A stretch of DNA of 64,000 nt from Dehalococcoidia bacterium (GCA_035528575.1 DATKYK010000044.1:1-64000); one strand, 5' to 3'. Shown: positions 25,197 to 41,352, numbered from the stretch's first letter. Translations and numbers: made by a program. Notes: generated by a model not told the origin, from the letters alone.

Positions 25197-26000
25197 ATGG
25201 AAGAAAAGAAGGAAGAGCAGCCGCAAGCGGAGCCAATTCCCTGGACCGTGATGGACATGGTCAAGGGGATCGGATTGATAATAGGTTTGACAATTATTCT
25301 TTCCGCTGGCCTGGGAATTGCCACATCTCTGCTTATTGGCCCGGATGCCTATCTCGAGATCGACCTCCAATACACTAATATAAACCAACTCGTCGAGGAG
25401 TTCTTTGATCTACTTGCCTCCGAGGGCCTGCTTCAGCAGTGGCTGCTAATAGCGTTCGCGGGAATGGCAGTTGGTGAAGGGGCAATGGTCTACGGGGCAT
25501 GGCGGTTCAGCGCTTTCAAGTACCGCCTTGGCTGGCGTGCCCTAGGGTTTCGCTCCTTCAATGTGAGGAGAGGCCTCACATTAGCCACCATTGTAGTACT
25601 GGGAGGCCTGTTAATCAGCATCCTCTACGATATGTTGATGACCTCATTATGGGAAGAGCCCACTTCCTCGGTGACACTCGAGTTCACTAATAGCGGTCTC
25701 GGCCTGGCGACCATTGCTGTGCTCGCAGTCGTGGTCGCCCCGGTTGCCGAGGAGGTCTTTTTCCGCGGCTTTCTATTCAGCGGCATCGGCAAACGCTATG
25801 GGTACGGCTGGGGTGCTATTGTTAGCGCCCTGCTGTTCTCGGCGGCACACATTATGCAACCGGGAGCTTTCCTTCCCATTTTCCTCTTGGGTCTCTTACT
25901 TGCCTGGCTTTACATGAGGACTGGCTCAATATGGGCCTGTATCTTCACCCATTTCGCCTATAATTCCATTGCCCTGTTATTTATGATATTATATCAGTAG
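25197..26000 (+). CDS. CPBP-family (CAAX-type) intramembrane metalloprotease
   Basis: 267 residues, with about seven hydrophobic segments. The catalytic motifs EEVFFRG (about residue 183), a later FSAAH, and a final HFAYN are those of type II CAAX / Abi proteases. Substrate unknown; bacterial members are linked to membrane-protein maturation or self-immunity. GGAGG lies nine bases upstream of the ATG, inside the end of the preceding gene, so it is probably cotranscribed. Confidence 0.85.
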   Translation: MEEKKEEQPQAEPIPWTVMDMVKGIGLIIGLTIILSAGLGIATSLLIGPDAYLEIDLQYTNINQLVEEFFDLLASEGLLQQWLLIAFAGMAVGEGAMVYGAWRFSAFKYRLGWRALGFRSFNVRRGLTLATIVVLGGLLISILYDMLMTSLWEEPTSSVTLEFTNSGLGLATIAVLAVVVAPVAEEVFFRGFLFSGIGKRYGYGWGAIVSALLFSAAHIMQPGAFLPIFLLGLLLAWLYMRTGSIWACIFTHFAYNSIALLFMILYQ

Positions 26001-26009
26001 TGAGAGCAA

Positions 26010-26393
26010 ATGAGGTGTCGTGGCATTCGTGGGGCAACTACGGTCGATGACAATACCAGGGAAGACACCCTGGCAGCGGCCAAGGAGTTACTACAGGAGA
26101 TGGTCCAGACCAATGGGGTTCAGGAAGAGGAGGTAACCTGTATCTTCTTCACTACCACCCCTGACATTAACCGCACGTTCCCCGCGGCGGCAGCCAGGGA
26201 GCTGGGTCTTTCCCAGGTACCCATGCTGTGCGGGCATGAGATGAACGTCCCCGGCAGCCTGCCCATGTGCCTGCGTATCCTGATTCTCTTCAATACGGAA
26301 AAGGGCGCAGAGGAGATCGTCCATATTTATACTAAGGGAGCCAGGGAGTTGAGATCCGGGAGCGATAACCAAGAAGGGAGTCTGGAGGTATAA
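26010..26393 (+). CDS. aroH: Chorismate mutase, AroH class
   Basis: 127 residues, the size of monofunctional AroH. RGIRGATTV carries the N-terminal active-site Arg. CGHEMNVPGSLPMCLRIL carries the Glu and second Arg, with His in place of the Gln common in Bacillus AroH. It converts chorismate to prephenate for Phe/Tyr. The DAHP synthase gene follows after three bases, a natural aromatic-pathway pair; prephenate dehydratase is elsewhere at 45669. Confidence 0.88.
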   Translation: MRCRGIRGATTVDDNTREDTLAAAKELLQEMVQTNGVQEEEVTCIFFTTTPDINRTFPAAAARELGLSQVPMLCGHEMNVPGSLPMCLRILILFNTEKGAEEIVHIYTKGARELRSGSDNQEGSLEV

Positions 26394-26396
26394 TAA

Positions 26397-27413
26397 ATGT
26401 TTATCGTAATGCATCAAGGGCATACCGAAAAGGAACTGACGGACATTCTGGAGCGGCTGACCCAAATGGGATTCACCGGTCATGTATCCCAGGGAGTGGA
26501 GCGAACGGTGGTCGGCGTGGTAGGGCGAACCAACCCCGAACTGAAGGAGACGCTTGAGCTGTGGCCCGGAGTGGACGACGTTGTGCCCATCAGCCGGCCA
26601 CATAAGCTTGCCGGTCGTGAGTTTCAGTCCGAGGATAGCGTAATCAAGGTGGGAGATGTGACCATCGGCGGTGAGGCGCTGGTAGTGATAGCTGGCCCCT
26701 GCGCCGTGGAGACCGAGGAGCAGCTCCTGCAGTCGGCGCGTGCGGTGAAGGCAGCAGGTGCCAATATCCTGCGCGGAGGTGCCTTCAAACCATCAACCTC
26801 CCCCTATAGCTTTCGCGGGCTGGGCAAGGATGGGCTCGAGCTCCTGGCGCAGGCACGCCGGGAGACCGGAATGCCCGTTATCACCGAGGTGATGGCCCCT
26901 CACGATGTAGAGTTAGTCTTACGCTATGCCGATATCCTCCAGGTAGGGGCGCGCAACATGCAGAACTTCACCCTCCTGGATGAGGTGGGCAAGTCACAAA
27001 TGCCGGTTATGCTCAAAAGGGGGCTCTCGGCAACCATTCAGGAGTGGCTGCTCTCTGCAGAATACATCCTGGCCCAGGGCAACCGCCAGGTCATGCTCTG
27101 TGAGCGGGGGATCAGGACCTTCGAAACATACACCAGAAATACAATGGATATAAGTGCCATCCCCGTTATCAAGAAGCTGAGCCACCTGCCCATCATCGCC
27201 GACCCCAGCCATGGCACCGGCAAATGGCACCTGGTTACCCCCGTCTCCCTGGCCGCAGTGGCTGCCGGAGCTGACGGACTGATGGTCGAGGTTCACCCCA
27301 ATCCGGAACATGCCCTCAAGGATGGCGCTCAGTCGCTCACCTTCGAAAACTTCCAGCAACTCATGGCGCAGGTCGTGCCGGTGGCGGCCTCGGTGGGACG
27401 CAAAATGGCCTGA
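26397..27413 (+). CDS. aroF: 3-deoxy-7-phosphoheptulonate (DAHP) synthase, AroF type
   Basis: 338 residues. An N-terminal ferredoxin-like domain (about 1-70) precedes the KDO8P-synthase-like barrel: [64 protein letters not shown] and EVHPNPE. It makes the first intermediate of the shikimate pathway from PEP and erythrose 4-phosphate. The N-terminal domain is the usual allosteric site for Tyr/Phe-type inhibitors. GGAGGT before the ATG. Confidence 0.93.
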   Translation: MFIVMHQGHTEKELTDILERLTQMGFTGHVSQGVERTVVGVVGRTNPELKETLELWPGVDDVVPISRPHKLAGREFQSEDSVIKVGDVTIGGEALVVIAGPCAVETEEQLLQSARAVKAAGANILRGGAFKPSTSPYSFRGLGKDGLELLAQARRETGMPVITEVMAPHDVELVLRYADILQVGARNMQNFTLLDEVGKSQMPVMLKRGLSATIQEWLLSAEYILAQGNRQVMLCERGIRTFETYTRNTMDISAIPVIKKLSHLPIIADPSHGTGKWHLVTPVSLAAVAAGADGLMVEVHPNPEHALKDGAQSLTFENFQQLMAQVVPVAASVGRKMA

Positions 27414-27467
27414 TGGCGATGAGACCCTAAGGTTATACGGGCATTTCTGCGCATCATTGGTCACCAA

Positions 27468-27583
27468 GCTAGTACCAGGTTGTAAAAGTAAACGTCTAAT
27501 CGCCTTGTTCGAGAATGCGATTTCCCAGCCCTAGCACCCCCGACTACGGGATAGTTAAGAAGAGATGATGGGGATTTCCGCAT
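27468..27583 (+). repeat. Intergenic repeat, copy 1
   Basis: The segment beginning GCTAGTACC-A-GGTTG through AAAGTAAACGTCTAATC to GAGAATGCGATTTCCCA (27468-27528), and a later GGATTTCCGCA (about 27572-27582), recur at 49220-49331. Both copies lie in intergenic DNA on the plus strand. The function is unknown. Confidence 0.6.
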
Positions 27584-27601
27584 AAGTACTTGAGGGAAAA
27601 T

Positions 27602-28594
27602 ATGCTCGTTGAGGAAGAGCTATCCAGAGCGGTGCCAGAAGGGGACACGGCGTTTACCATCGGGGTTTTCGATGGGGTTCACCTGGGGCACCGGTTTCTT
27701 ATCGAGAAGCTTAAAGAGAAGGCCGCTTCTGAGGGCCTTATGAGCGGGGTGATAACCTTCAAGCACCATCCCCGCTTGTTGTTTTCGCCACGCTCCCAGA
27801 TTACCTGCCTGACCACCCTCGAGGAACGGATTAGACTTCTGGAAAGCCTCGGTGTGGCGCATGTCGTTACCCTCTCCTTCACCCCTGAACTATCTCAGCT
27901 CAGTGCCCGGGAATTCATCACGCTGCTGAAGCGCTACCTCAGGATGCGGGGGCTGGTTATCGGGCCCGACTTCGCCCTAGGCAGTGGTAGAGAGGGAGAT
28001 GCCCGTGCCCTTAAGTCGCTGGGTGAGGAGCTTGATTTCTCTGTCGAGGTGGTTCCGCCCAGGTTATTGCAGGGTAAGGTGGTGAGCAGCACGGCGGTCC
28101 GCGGGGCGCTCTCCCGGGGTAATGTGAAGGAGGTAGGCGAACTCCTGGGGCGATACTTCACCCTAACGGGACAGGTATCACATGGGGATGCGCGAGGTAA
28201 AAGCCTGGGATTTCCGACAGCAAACCTCATCCCGGAACGGGAGCAAGCCCTGCCTGCCGATGGGGTCTATGCTGCTCAGGCCTTCTTCTCCGAACGAAAT
28301 ATTGGAGTCCGCCCCGCTGCACGAGGGCGGTCTCGTAAAACGGCACACAAGGCAGACAGCGAAACGGCTTATCAGGCGGTAATAAATATCGGCCTTCGCC
28401 CCACCTTCGATGGCAGCAAGCGCATAGTGGAGGCTCACCTCCTCGATTTCGCCGGTGATCTCTATGGGCAGAAGCTCAAGCTCGAGCTGGTGGAGCGGCT
28501 GCGCGGTGAGGAGAGGTTCTCAAGTGCCCAGGAGCTGAAGGCTCAGATAGCAAGAGACATGGAGCAGGCGAGGTCGCTGCTCAAGCGCCCCTAA
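27602..28594 (+). CDS. ribF: Bifunctional riboflavin kinase / FAD synthetase
   Basis: About 330 residues. The FAD-synthetase half has IGVFDGVHLGHRFL (nucleotide motif) and the SSTAVRGALSRGNV region; the kinase half has GDARGKSLGFPTAN, ADGVYA and EAHLLDF. It makes FMN and FAD. Residues about 228-256 (nt about 28288-28375) are an Arg/Lys-rich insertion between two copies of an NIG-x-RP peptide that normally occurs once. Start ATG 27602 follows GAGGG by five bases; an in-frame TTG at 27590 is the alternative. Confidence 0.9.
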   Translation: MLVEEELSRAVPEGDTAFTIGVFDGVHLGHRFLIEKLKEKAASEGLMSGVITFKHHPRLLFSPRSQITCLTTLEERIRLLESLGVAHVVTLSFTPELSQLSAREFITLLKRYLRMRGLVIGPDFALGSGREGDARALKSLGEELDFSVEVVPPRLLQGKVVSSTAVRGALSRGNVKEVGELLGRYFTLTGQVSHGDARGKSLGFPTANLIPEREQALPADGVYAAQAFFSERNIGVRPAARGRSRKTAHKADSETAYQAVINIGLRPTFDGSKRIVEAHLLDFAGDLYGQKLKLELVERLRGEERFSSAQELKAQIARDMEQARSLLKRP

Positions 28595-28666
28595 GCAGAT
28601 AGACGCTTAAACGTTTAAACGCTTAAAACGCTAGAACGCTTTAAGGGGAGATTAAAAGAACAAGCA

Positions 28667-29887
28667 ATGGGGAAGACAAACGATAGTGAGCACTTCAGGC
28701 ATCTCCTGAAAAGAGGGGTTGCCGAGATCATCATCGAAGAGGAGCTGGAAAGGCTCCTGGAGTCGGGGCGAAAGCTCCGCCTAAAGCAGGGCTTCGACCC
28801 CAGCTGTCCCGACATCCACCTGGGGCATGTAGTTGGGCTCAGGAAGCTGCGCCAGTTTCAGGAGCTGGGGCACCAGGTCATCCTCATCGTCGGTGACTGG
28901 ACCGCGCGTATCGGCGACCCCAGCGGCGAATCGCAGACCCGCCCCATGCTATCCCCCGATGAGGTGCGCGCCAATGCCGAGACGTATTTGAAGCAGTTCT
29001 TCAAGGTGGTCGCTAGGGAAAAGACCAGGGTGGTCTGGCAGAGCGAGTGGTTTGGCAAGTTCAGCCTCTCAGATGTCATTGGACTTGCCAGCAAGTTTAC
29101 CGTGGCCCAGATGCTGCAGCGGGACGACTTCTCCAAAAGGTACGCCTCAGGCCGCCCCATCGCCATCACCGAGTTTCTCTACCCCTTGCTTCAGGCCTAT
29201 GACTCCGTAGAAATCGAGGCCGATGTTGAGTTCGGGGGCACCGACCAGACCTTCAACTGCCTGGTAGGGCGGGAGCTTCAGCAGATGATGGGGCAACCCC
29301 CGCAGCAGGTCTTCCTGGTGCCTCTGCTTGTGGGCACCGACGGCAGCATGAAGATGTCGAAAAGCCTGGGGAACTACATCGCCATCGATGAGCCCCCAAA
29401 TGACATGTATGGCAAGGTGATGAGCATTCCCGACGGCCTCATGATGGACTACTTCGAGCTCCTTACCGATGTCACTGATGAAGAGCTTGCCCAGTACCGC
29501 AAGGATATTGCTAGCGGTTCGGTGAACCCGATGGTCTTGAAGAAGAGATTAGCCCATGAGCTGGTGGAGCAGTTCCACGACCCTAAGGCTGCTCAGGATG
29601 CGGAGGTGGAGTTCGAGAAGGTGGTTCAGAAAAAAGAAATGCCAGAGGAGATACCTAAAGCTCGCATTTCAGTCGGAGCCGGAACCGTTCATCAAACCTC
29701 CGGTCTAATTGTCGTGACCGGGCTTGCCAAAAGCAACAGCGAGGCAAAGCGCCTTTTAGCCCAAGGGGCCATTGAGATTGACGGTAAGCGAGTTACCAGC
29801 GAGAAAGTAATAATCAAAGACGGCAGCATCATCAAGGTGGGCAAGCGCCGCTTTGTTAGAATCGTTGATGCCGATAAGCAAACCTGA
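28667..29887 (+). CDS. tyrS: Tyrosyl-tRNA synthetase
   Basis: 406 residues, the TyrRS form with HLGH (class I HIGH-like, about residue 48), KMSKSLGN (about 228) and a C-terminal S4 RNA-binding domain (about 340-400). It charges tRNA-Tyr. The upstream spacer (28595-28666) contains repeated AACGCTT-like units and the palindrome TTAAACGTTTAA at 28607-28618. No T-box is seen. GGGGAG is rather far from the ATG. Confidence 0.93.
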   Translation: MGKTNDSEHFRHLLKRGVAEIIIEEELERLLESGRKLRLKQGFDPSCPDIHLGHVVGLRKLRQFQELGHQVILIVGDWTARIGDPSGESQTRPMLSPDEVRANAETYLKQFFKVVAREKTRVVWQSEWFGKFSLSDVIGLASKFTVAQMLQRDDFSKRYASGRPIAITEFLYPLLQAYDSVEIEADVEFGGTDQTFNCLVGRELQQMMGQPPQQVFLVPLLVGTDGSMKMSKSLGNYIAIDEPPNDMYGKVMSIPDGLMMDYFELLTDVTDEELAQYRKDIASGSVNPMVLKKRLAHELVEQFHDPKAAQDAEVEFEKVVQKKEMPEEIPKARISVGAGTVHQTSGLIVVTGLAKSNSEAKRLLAQGAIEIDGKRVTSEKVIIKDGSIIKVGKRRFVRIVDADKQT

Positions 29888-29944
29888 GCTTCCCACTTAC
29901 CCACCCCCTTTGCCCACACCAGACTAGGCAAACATGTTTCCTAC

Positions 29945-29973
29945 TTCACTATGTTAGCGATTCAGGGTATAAT
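29945..29973 (+). promoter_or_regulatory. Promoter for the serine-pathway genes
   Basis: TATAAT at 29968-29973 with TTCACT 17 bases upstream (29945-29950); the start codon follows at 30005. Confidence 0.45.
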
Positions 29974-30004
29974 GTCTAAAAATCGCTAATTACGGAGGCA
30001 GAGC

Positions 30005-31090
30005 ATGCAGTTACGCATTCCCGGACCCACCCCGCTACCCGATGAAATCCTGCAGACGATGACCAGGCAGATGATCAATCATCGCGGGCCCCAGTTTGCC
30101 GAGATAATCCATAAGGTAACCGACATCCTCAAAGCCATGTTTCAGACCGAGGGGGACGTATTTCTCCTCACCTGCTCCGGAACCGGAGGCATGGAGGCAG
30201 CCATCGTGAACACCCTCTCGCCAGGGGACAAGGTGCTGGTAGTGGCCAACGGAGCCTTTGGCGACCGCTTTGCCGATATCGCCGAGATATTCGGCGCTCA
30301 TGTTGAGCGGCTCAGCTTTGAGTGGGGCACCGCCGTCGACCCCCAGGAGGTGCGCCGGGCGCTTTCCAATGACGCCGGCATAAAAGCAGTGCTGGTGACT
30401 CATAATGAAACATCCACTGCTGTAACCAATGATTTAGCTGCTATAAGCGCTGTGGTTCAAGAGTACGAAAAGCTCCTTATAGTGGACGCCATCAGCAGTC
30501 TAGGCTGCATTGACCTGCCCACCGACAAGTGGGGGTGCGATGTGGTGATTACCGGCTCGCAGAAGGGGTGGATGGCCCCTCCCGGGCTGGCGATGGTCAG
30601 CGTCAGCGACCGCGCATGGCAGGCGCAGGCTCAAGCCAAGATGCCCAAATACTACTGGGACTTCGCCAAAGCCAAGAAATTTCTAGAGAAAGGGCAGACC
30701 CCCTGGACCCCGGCTGTTTCTACGTTCTACGCCCTCGATGCTGCCCTAGAGCTGCTTCAGCGAGAGGGGCTCAAAAACATCTTTGCACGCCATGCCCGCA
30801 TAGCGGCGAAGGCGAGGGAGGCGGTGAAATCGCTGGGGCTCTCCCTATTTGCTGATGAAAGCTGCGCTTCAAACACGATCACGGCGGTTAAGGCGACTAA
30901 AGGTCTCGACTCTAAGAAGCTTCTCAAGATCCTGCGGGAGGAGTATGATACTGTACTCGCCGGAGGGCAGCAGCGGCTGGACGGTAAGATCTTTCGCATC
31001 GGTCACCTCGGCTATGTAAACGAGGGGGACATCGATGCCGTGATCGAGGCGCTGAAGGCGGCCCTGCCCCAGGCAGGCTTCTCCGGGTGA
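30005..31090 (+). CDS. Class V PLP aminotransferase (serine/alanine-glyoxylate type)
   Basis: 361 residues. PGPTPLP at the start, the substrate region CSGTGGMEAAI, THNETSTAV, DAISSLG, and the PLP lysine in TGSQKGWMAPPG match alanine/serine-glyoxylate aminotransferases. Upstream of serA it may act as the phosphoserine/serine aminotransferase of serine synthesis, as such enzymes do in some archaea and anaerobes (inference from context). A small gene with a strong Shine-Dalgarno lies between it and serA. Confidence 0.88.
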   Translation: MQLRIPGPTPLPDEILQTMTRQMINHRGPQFAEIIHKVTDILKAMFQTEGDVFLLTCSGTGGMEAAIVNTLSPGDKVLVVANGAFGDRFADIAEIFGAHVERLSFEWGTAVDPQEVRRALSNDAGIKAVLVTHNETSTAVTNDLAAISAVVQEYEKLLIVDAISSLGCIDLPTDKWGCDVVITGSQKGWMAPPGLAMVSVSDRAWQAQAQAKMPKYYWDFAKAKKFLEKGQTPWTPAVSTFYALDAALELLQREGLKNIFARHARIAAKAREAVKSLGLSLFADESCASNTITAVKATKGLDSKKLLKILREEYDTVLAGGQQRLDGKIFRIGHLGYVNEGDIDAVIEALKAALPQAGFSG

Positions 31091-31111
31091 GATTACCAGG
31101 AGGTGATTACA

Positions 31112-31363
31112 ATGGAGATCGAGGAGATCGGGGTCGTGTCCCGGTTGGGAATGCGAGGGTTAAAGAATAGGGGTCTCATTGAAATATCCCAGGACCCCAG
31201 GAGCGGGGATTTCGTCCTCGTTATCAGCAAAGGCATCCGTGAGAAATGGTACCGCAAGTGGCTAAAGATCAACCTCCCCCAGGGGATGTGGCGGGTGAAG
31301 TGCTCCAAGGAGGAGGTATCTGAGGCAGTTAATAAATTCCTATCCGATAAAATTTTACCGTAG
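31112..31363 (+). CDS. Small hypothetical protein in the serine operon
   Basis: 83 residues, charged, without Cys motifs or membrane segments. MRGLKNRGLIEISQDPRSGD in the first third suggests a beta-hairpin; a KWYRKWLK basic patch follows. ATG 31112 is chosen because AGGAGGTGA ends six bases upstream; a GTG at 31103 overlaps that site. Not recognised. Its place between the aminotransferase and serA suggests a regulatory or accessory role (inference only). Confidence 0.65.
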   Translation: MEIEEIGVVSRLGMRGLKNRGLIEISQDPRSGDFVLVISKGIREKWYRKWLKINLPQGMWRVKCSKEEVSEAVNKFLSDKILP

Positions 31364-31421
31364 ATGCGAGTAATCGATTAAAGGCAGGTTAAACTAGGAA
31401 AGGTACGCGAAGGGCGAAAAA

Positions 31422-35494
<4,073 letters not shown>

Positions 35495-35637
35495 AATATA
35501 TGTACCGACATTCTTTAGTATATTTGGACTGGATGAGCCTAAGCCTGTAAAAGCGGTCCTCGCGGGTTTTTAAGCAACCGGTAGAATCAGGCAAAGGGGT
35601 GCGCATCAGCTTCAAGGAGTAAAGCTCTAGTTAAGCT

Positions 35638-36204
35638 ATGAAACTGATTGTCGGGCTAGGAAATCCAGGGAAGAGCTATGCCGGTAACCGCCATAACGTG
35701 GGGTTCCAGTGTCTCGACCACTTCGCTACTCAGCACCGCATACCTATAAAAGAGCGAAGGTTAAGGCTCAAAACACTAAAGGCCAAATACGGGACGGGCG
35801 AGGTTGCCGGTACGCCGCTGATACTGGCCAAGCCCCGAACATACATGAACCACAGCGGGGCGGCGGTGGTCCAGCTAGTGCGCCGCTTCGAGATATCGCT
35901 GGATAACCTCATTGTGATCCACGACGACCTGGACCTGCCCCTAGGCAAACTGCGCATCCGCCAGCGTGGCGGTGCAGCGGGGCATAAGGGCGTAGCATCC
36001 ATCATAACCTCCCTGGGAAGCGAGGAGTTCTACAGAATTCGCGTCGGCATCAGCCGCCCCGATGGCGATGAGGTCTCCTACGTGCTGAGCGATTTCAGCT
36101 CTGAGGAAAAGGAAATCGCAGGGGAAGCCTTTGCCCGGGTCGCCGATGCCATCCTTTGCATACTAACTGAGGGGATCGAGGCGGCGATGAATCGCTTTAA
36201 CTAA
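35638..36204 (+). CDS. pth: Peptidyl-tRNA hydrolase
   Basis: 188 residues, the usual length. GLGNPGKSYAGNRHNVGF includes the catalytic His; KPRTYMNHSG, DDLDLPLGKLRIR and GGAAGHKG follow. It recycles peptidyl-tRNA released from stalled ribosomes. No clear Shine-Dalgarno stands at the ATG. Confidence 0.94.
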   Translation: MKLIVGLGNPGKSYAGNRHNVGFQCLDHFATQHRIPIKERRLRLKTLKAKYGTGEVAGTPLILAKPRTYMNHSGAAVVQLVRRFEISLDNLIVIHDDLDLPLGKLRIRQRGGAAGHKGVASIITSLGSEEFYRIRVGISRPDGDEVSYVLSDFSSEEKEIAGEAFARVADAILCILTEGIEAAMNRFN

Positions 36205-36221
36205 AGTAGCCCTCCTCTCAG

Positions 36222-36251
36222 TTGCGGCAATTCAACTCAGGGTGCTATAAT
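36222..36251 (+). promoter_or_regulatory. Promoter before the LOG-like gene
   Basis: TTGCGG at 36222-36227, spacer 18, TATAAT at 36246-36251; the ATG follows at 36283. Confidence 0.45.
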
Positions 36252-36282
36252 CCCCTTTAGCCTATTGTAAGAGGTTTTCTAG

Positions 36283-36765
36283 ATGGAACCAGGGTTATTC
36301 ATTACCGTAATAGGCGCAAGCGATTGCTCCGCAGAAGAGACCAAGCTCGCCGAGGAGGTGGGGCGGGAGCTGGCAAGGCGCGGCGCCACCCTGATCTGCG
36401 GCGGTCTCGAGGGGGTGATGGAGGCAGCATGTCGGGGAGCCTACTCCCAAGGTGGTATTACTATTGGTATCCTACCCGGGAACAGCCGCAAAGATGCCAA
36501 TCCCTATGTTCGAATCCCCATCGTCACCGGCATGGGCTATACCAGAAATGCTATCGTCGCCAAATCGGGTCAGGCAGTGATCGCCATCGGCGGCAGCTAT
36601 GGGACCCTTTCCGAGATCGCCTATGCACTGCAAAGTGACATCCCGGTTATCGGACTGGGCACCTGGTCACTGGCACGGGGAGGTGTGGCGGATAAATCCA
36701 TAATCGTGGCTCAAAATCCTATGGATGCCGTGGAAAAGGCCATTGGCGTAATAAGGAAGGGCTAG
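36283..36765 (+). CDS. TIGR00725/LOG-like nucleotide-binding protein
   Basis: 160 residues. IGASDCS at the N-terminus, GGLEGVMEAACRGA and the GGSYGTLSEIAYA motif (about residue 105) place it in the short SLOG family with TIGR00725. Probable nucleotide-binding or phosphoribohydrolase protein of unknown substrate. GAGG stands eight bases upstream. A longer paralog is at 13284. Enolase follows after about 90 bp. Confidence 0.82.
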   Translation: MEPGLFITVIGASDCSAEETKLAEEVGRELARRGATLICGGLEGVMEAACRGAYSQGGITIGILPGNSRKDANPYVRIPIVTGMGYTRNAIVAKSGQAVIAIGGSYGTLSEIAYALQSDIPVIGLGTWSLARGGVADKSIIVAQNPMDAVEKAIGVIRKG

Positions 36766-36829
36766 CACTCTCAACTAATAGGATGGCTAAATATGATAAA
36801 GGGCCGGAGAGTGATATCCTATACCTTAG

Positions 36830-39267
<2,438 letters not shown>

Positions 39268-39316
39268 CTAATCACGGAACTGTTAGGAAATAAAAAAGGT
39301 AGAAAAGGAGGACTAA

Positions 39317-40330
39317 ATGACAACAAGGATCGGCATAAACGGCTTTGGCAGAATCGGGAGGCAGATACTCAGGGCGGTCAATGAAAACCATACCGGAAAG
39401 CTTGAGGTGGTCGCCCTCAATGACCTGACGGACACCAGGACCAACGCCCATCTTCTAAGGCATGACTCTACCTACGGTGCATACCCCGGCAAGGTGGAGG
39501 CAACCGAGGATGCCATCGTCGTCGATGGCAAGCCGGTGAAGGTGCTTTCCGAGCGCGACCCCAGTAAGATTGCCTGGGCTGAATACGGGATCGAGGTGGT
39601 GGTGGAGTCCACCGGGCTCTTTACCGATGCAGCCAGGGCTGCCGCCCACCTGGAGGGCGGGGCCAAGAAGGTCATCATCTCCGCCCCGGCGAAGGGGGAG
39701 GATGTGACCATCGTCCTGGGGGTCAATGAAAGCCACTATGACCCCAAAAAGCATCGCGTCATATCAAATGCCTCCTGCACCACCAACTGCATCGCCCCCG
39801 TGGCCAAGGTACTTCACCAGTCCTTTGGCATCGAAATGGGACTCATGTCCACCATCCACGCCTACACCAACGACCAGCGGATACTGGACCAGTTCCATAC
39901 GGACCTGAGGCGAGCGCGGTCAGCGGCAATGAACATCATTCCCACCACCACCGGCGCGGCAAAGGCGGTCACCTTGGTCATCCCCGAGCTGGCGGGCAGG
40001 ATTCACGGCATGGCCTACCGCGTGCCCGTCCCCACCGTATCCGTGGTGGACTTCGTCGCCACGCTCAGTAAAGGAGCAACTGCAGATGAGATTAATGAGG
40101 CATTCAAAAAGGCTGCTGCAGGCCCGTTGAAGGGTATCCTCGAGTTCTGCAATGAGGAACTGGTGAGCATGGACTTCAAGGGAAACCCTTCAAGCGCCAT
40201 CTTCGATGCGCCGGCAACGATAGTGATCGGTGGTAGCATGGTGAAGGTGCTCGCATGGTATGACAATGAATGGGCCTATAGCTGCCGCGTCGCCGACCTG
40301 GTAGCCTTTATCGCAAAGCAGGGGCTTTAG
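39317..40330 (+). CDS. gap: Glyceraldehyde-3-phosphate dehydrogenase, type I
   Basis: 337 residues. NAD fold [10 protein letters not shown], catalytic SNASCTTNC (Cys about residue 154), HAYTNDQ with the catalytic His, [13 protein letters not shown] and the C-terminal [18 protein letters not shown] precedes the ATG. With enolase it forms part of lower glycolysis/gluconeogenesis at this locus. Confidence 0.96.
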   Translation: MTTRIGINGFGRIGRQILRAVNENHTGKLEVVALNDLTDTRTNAHLLRHDSTYGAYPGKVEATEDAIVVDGKPVKVLSERDPSKIAWAEYGIEVVVESTGLFTDAARAAAHLEGGAKKVIISAPAKGEDVTIVLGVNESHYDPKKHRVISNASCTTNCIAPVAKVLHQSFGIEMGLMSTIHAYTNDQRILDQFHTDLRRARSAAMNIIPTTTGAAKAVTLVIPELAGRIHGMAYRVPVPTVSVVDFVATLSKGATADEINEAFKKAAAGPLKGILEFCNEELVSMDFKGNPSSAIFDAPATIVIGGSMVKVLAWYDNEWAYSCRVADLVAFIAKQGL

Positions 40331-40632
40331 CTATCGGCGCCATTTCATAAAAAAAGGTTGCCCGTTAACGAGGCCTGAAATAGAAACTCAAGTCCAATAT
40401 CCAAATAAAACCTAAAAAAGTAACGATGATTACCCCTTATGAAGCCCATTGGCTTTAATGTAAGGCTACAGGGGGAAGCTATTTGAAAAATACCAATGCG
40501 GAAAGTTTCCCCAGTTTAAAAATGTAAAAGACTGGGATCCCTATTGACAAAAATGCGACTCACTATTTGCCATGTAGCGTTAATTACTCACGCTCTTCTG
40601 AAGCATCTAACATGCTGAGTTTCCCCATCCTA
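40331..40632. other. Intergenic stretch after gap
   Basis: No gene. A TTGACA at about 40544 without a good -10 box and short AT tracts are all that stand out; no clear terminator hairpin for gap was found. Confidence 0.4.
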
Positions 40633-40660
40633 TTGACAAGGGTGACCCCGATGGTATGAT
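40633..40660 (+). promoter_or_regulatory. Promoter for the membrane protein
   Basis: TTGACA at 40633-40638 and TATGAT at 40655-40660 with a 16-base spacer. Confidence 0.5.
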
Positions 40661-40701
40661 AATTATGGGCATATGTTCATAATTCATACGGAATTTAGGG
40701 A

Positions 40702-41352
40702 ATGGAGCTTAAAGTGCCAAGGTTGAGTAAATGGAGGCTAATAGCCAAAGAGCTGGCAGCCCATATTCCCTTCACCGCTTTTGGAGCTCTGAGCGGGCTT
40801 TTATTCACGGTCATAATAATCTGGGGCGGTTTTCTGAACCCGATTTCAAACACTTCAGAGACAGTCTTTTACGTCCTCCATCCCACCCACGTCTTCCTCA
40901 GCGCCCTGGTAACTACCGCTATATATAGGGTACATGGAAAGGGTAAAATATGGGCAGCCATCCTGATCGGTTATACCGGTGCTATCGGCATCGCTACCCT
41001 GAGCGATTCAATCGTTCCCTACTTGGGAGAATCGCTGGCGGTTCTGCCGGGCAGGGAGCTCCATATTGGCTTCATAGAAGAACCGTGGCTTACCAACCCG
41101 CCGGCACTCCTGGGCATTGCAATCGGTTACTGGAGACCGATTACCAAGTTCCCCCACGCCGGTCATGTACTAATCAGCACCTGGGCCTCACTATTCCACA
41201 TCATTATGGCAGTTGGGGAGTCAGTAAACTGGATTCAACTTCTTTCCATCTTCTCGTTCCTGTTTATAGCCGTTTGGATTCCCTGCTGTCTGAGCGATAT
41301 CATATACCCCCTGCTATTTGTAAGAGGGGCCAGAAGCCATAACCACCATTAA
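40702..41352 (+). CDS. Conserved integral membrane protein, His-containing
   Basis: 216 residues, with about five to six hydrophobic helices (about 20-45, 55-75, 85-105, 130-150, 158-178, 185-205). Histidines recur at helix ends: HPTHVF, HIGFIEE, HAGH, SLFHI and a HNHH tail, and Asp/Glu sit within membrane segments. This hints at metal or proton binding, but I do not recognise the family. The ATG follows TAGGGA. Confidence 0.65.
   Translation: MELKVPRLSKWRLIAKELAAHIPFTAFGALSGLLFTVIIIWGGFLNPISNTSETVFYVLHPTHVFLSALVTTAIYRVHGKGKIWAAILIGYTGAIGIATLSDSIVPYLGESLAVLPGRELHIGFIEEPWLTNPPALLGIAIGYWRPITKFPHAGHVLISTWASLFHIIMAVGESVNWIQLLSIFSFLFIAVWIPCCLSDIIYPLLFVRGARSHNHH

Noticed and set aside
28595-28666. 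T-box leader for tyrS
   Set aside because: The spacer is only about 70 bp and has no T-box sequence or terminator.
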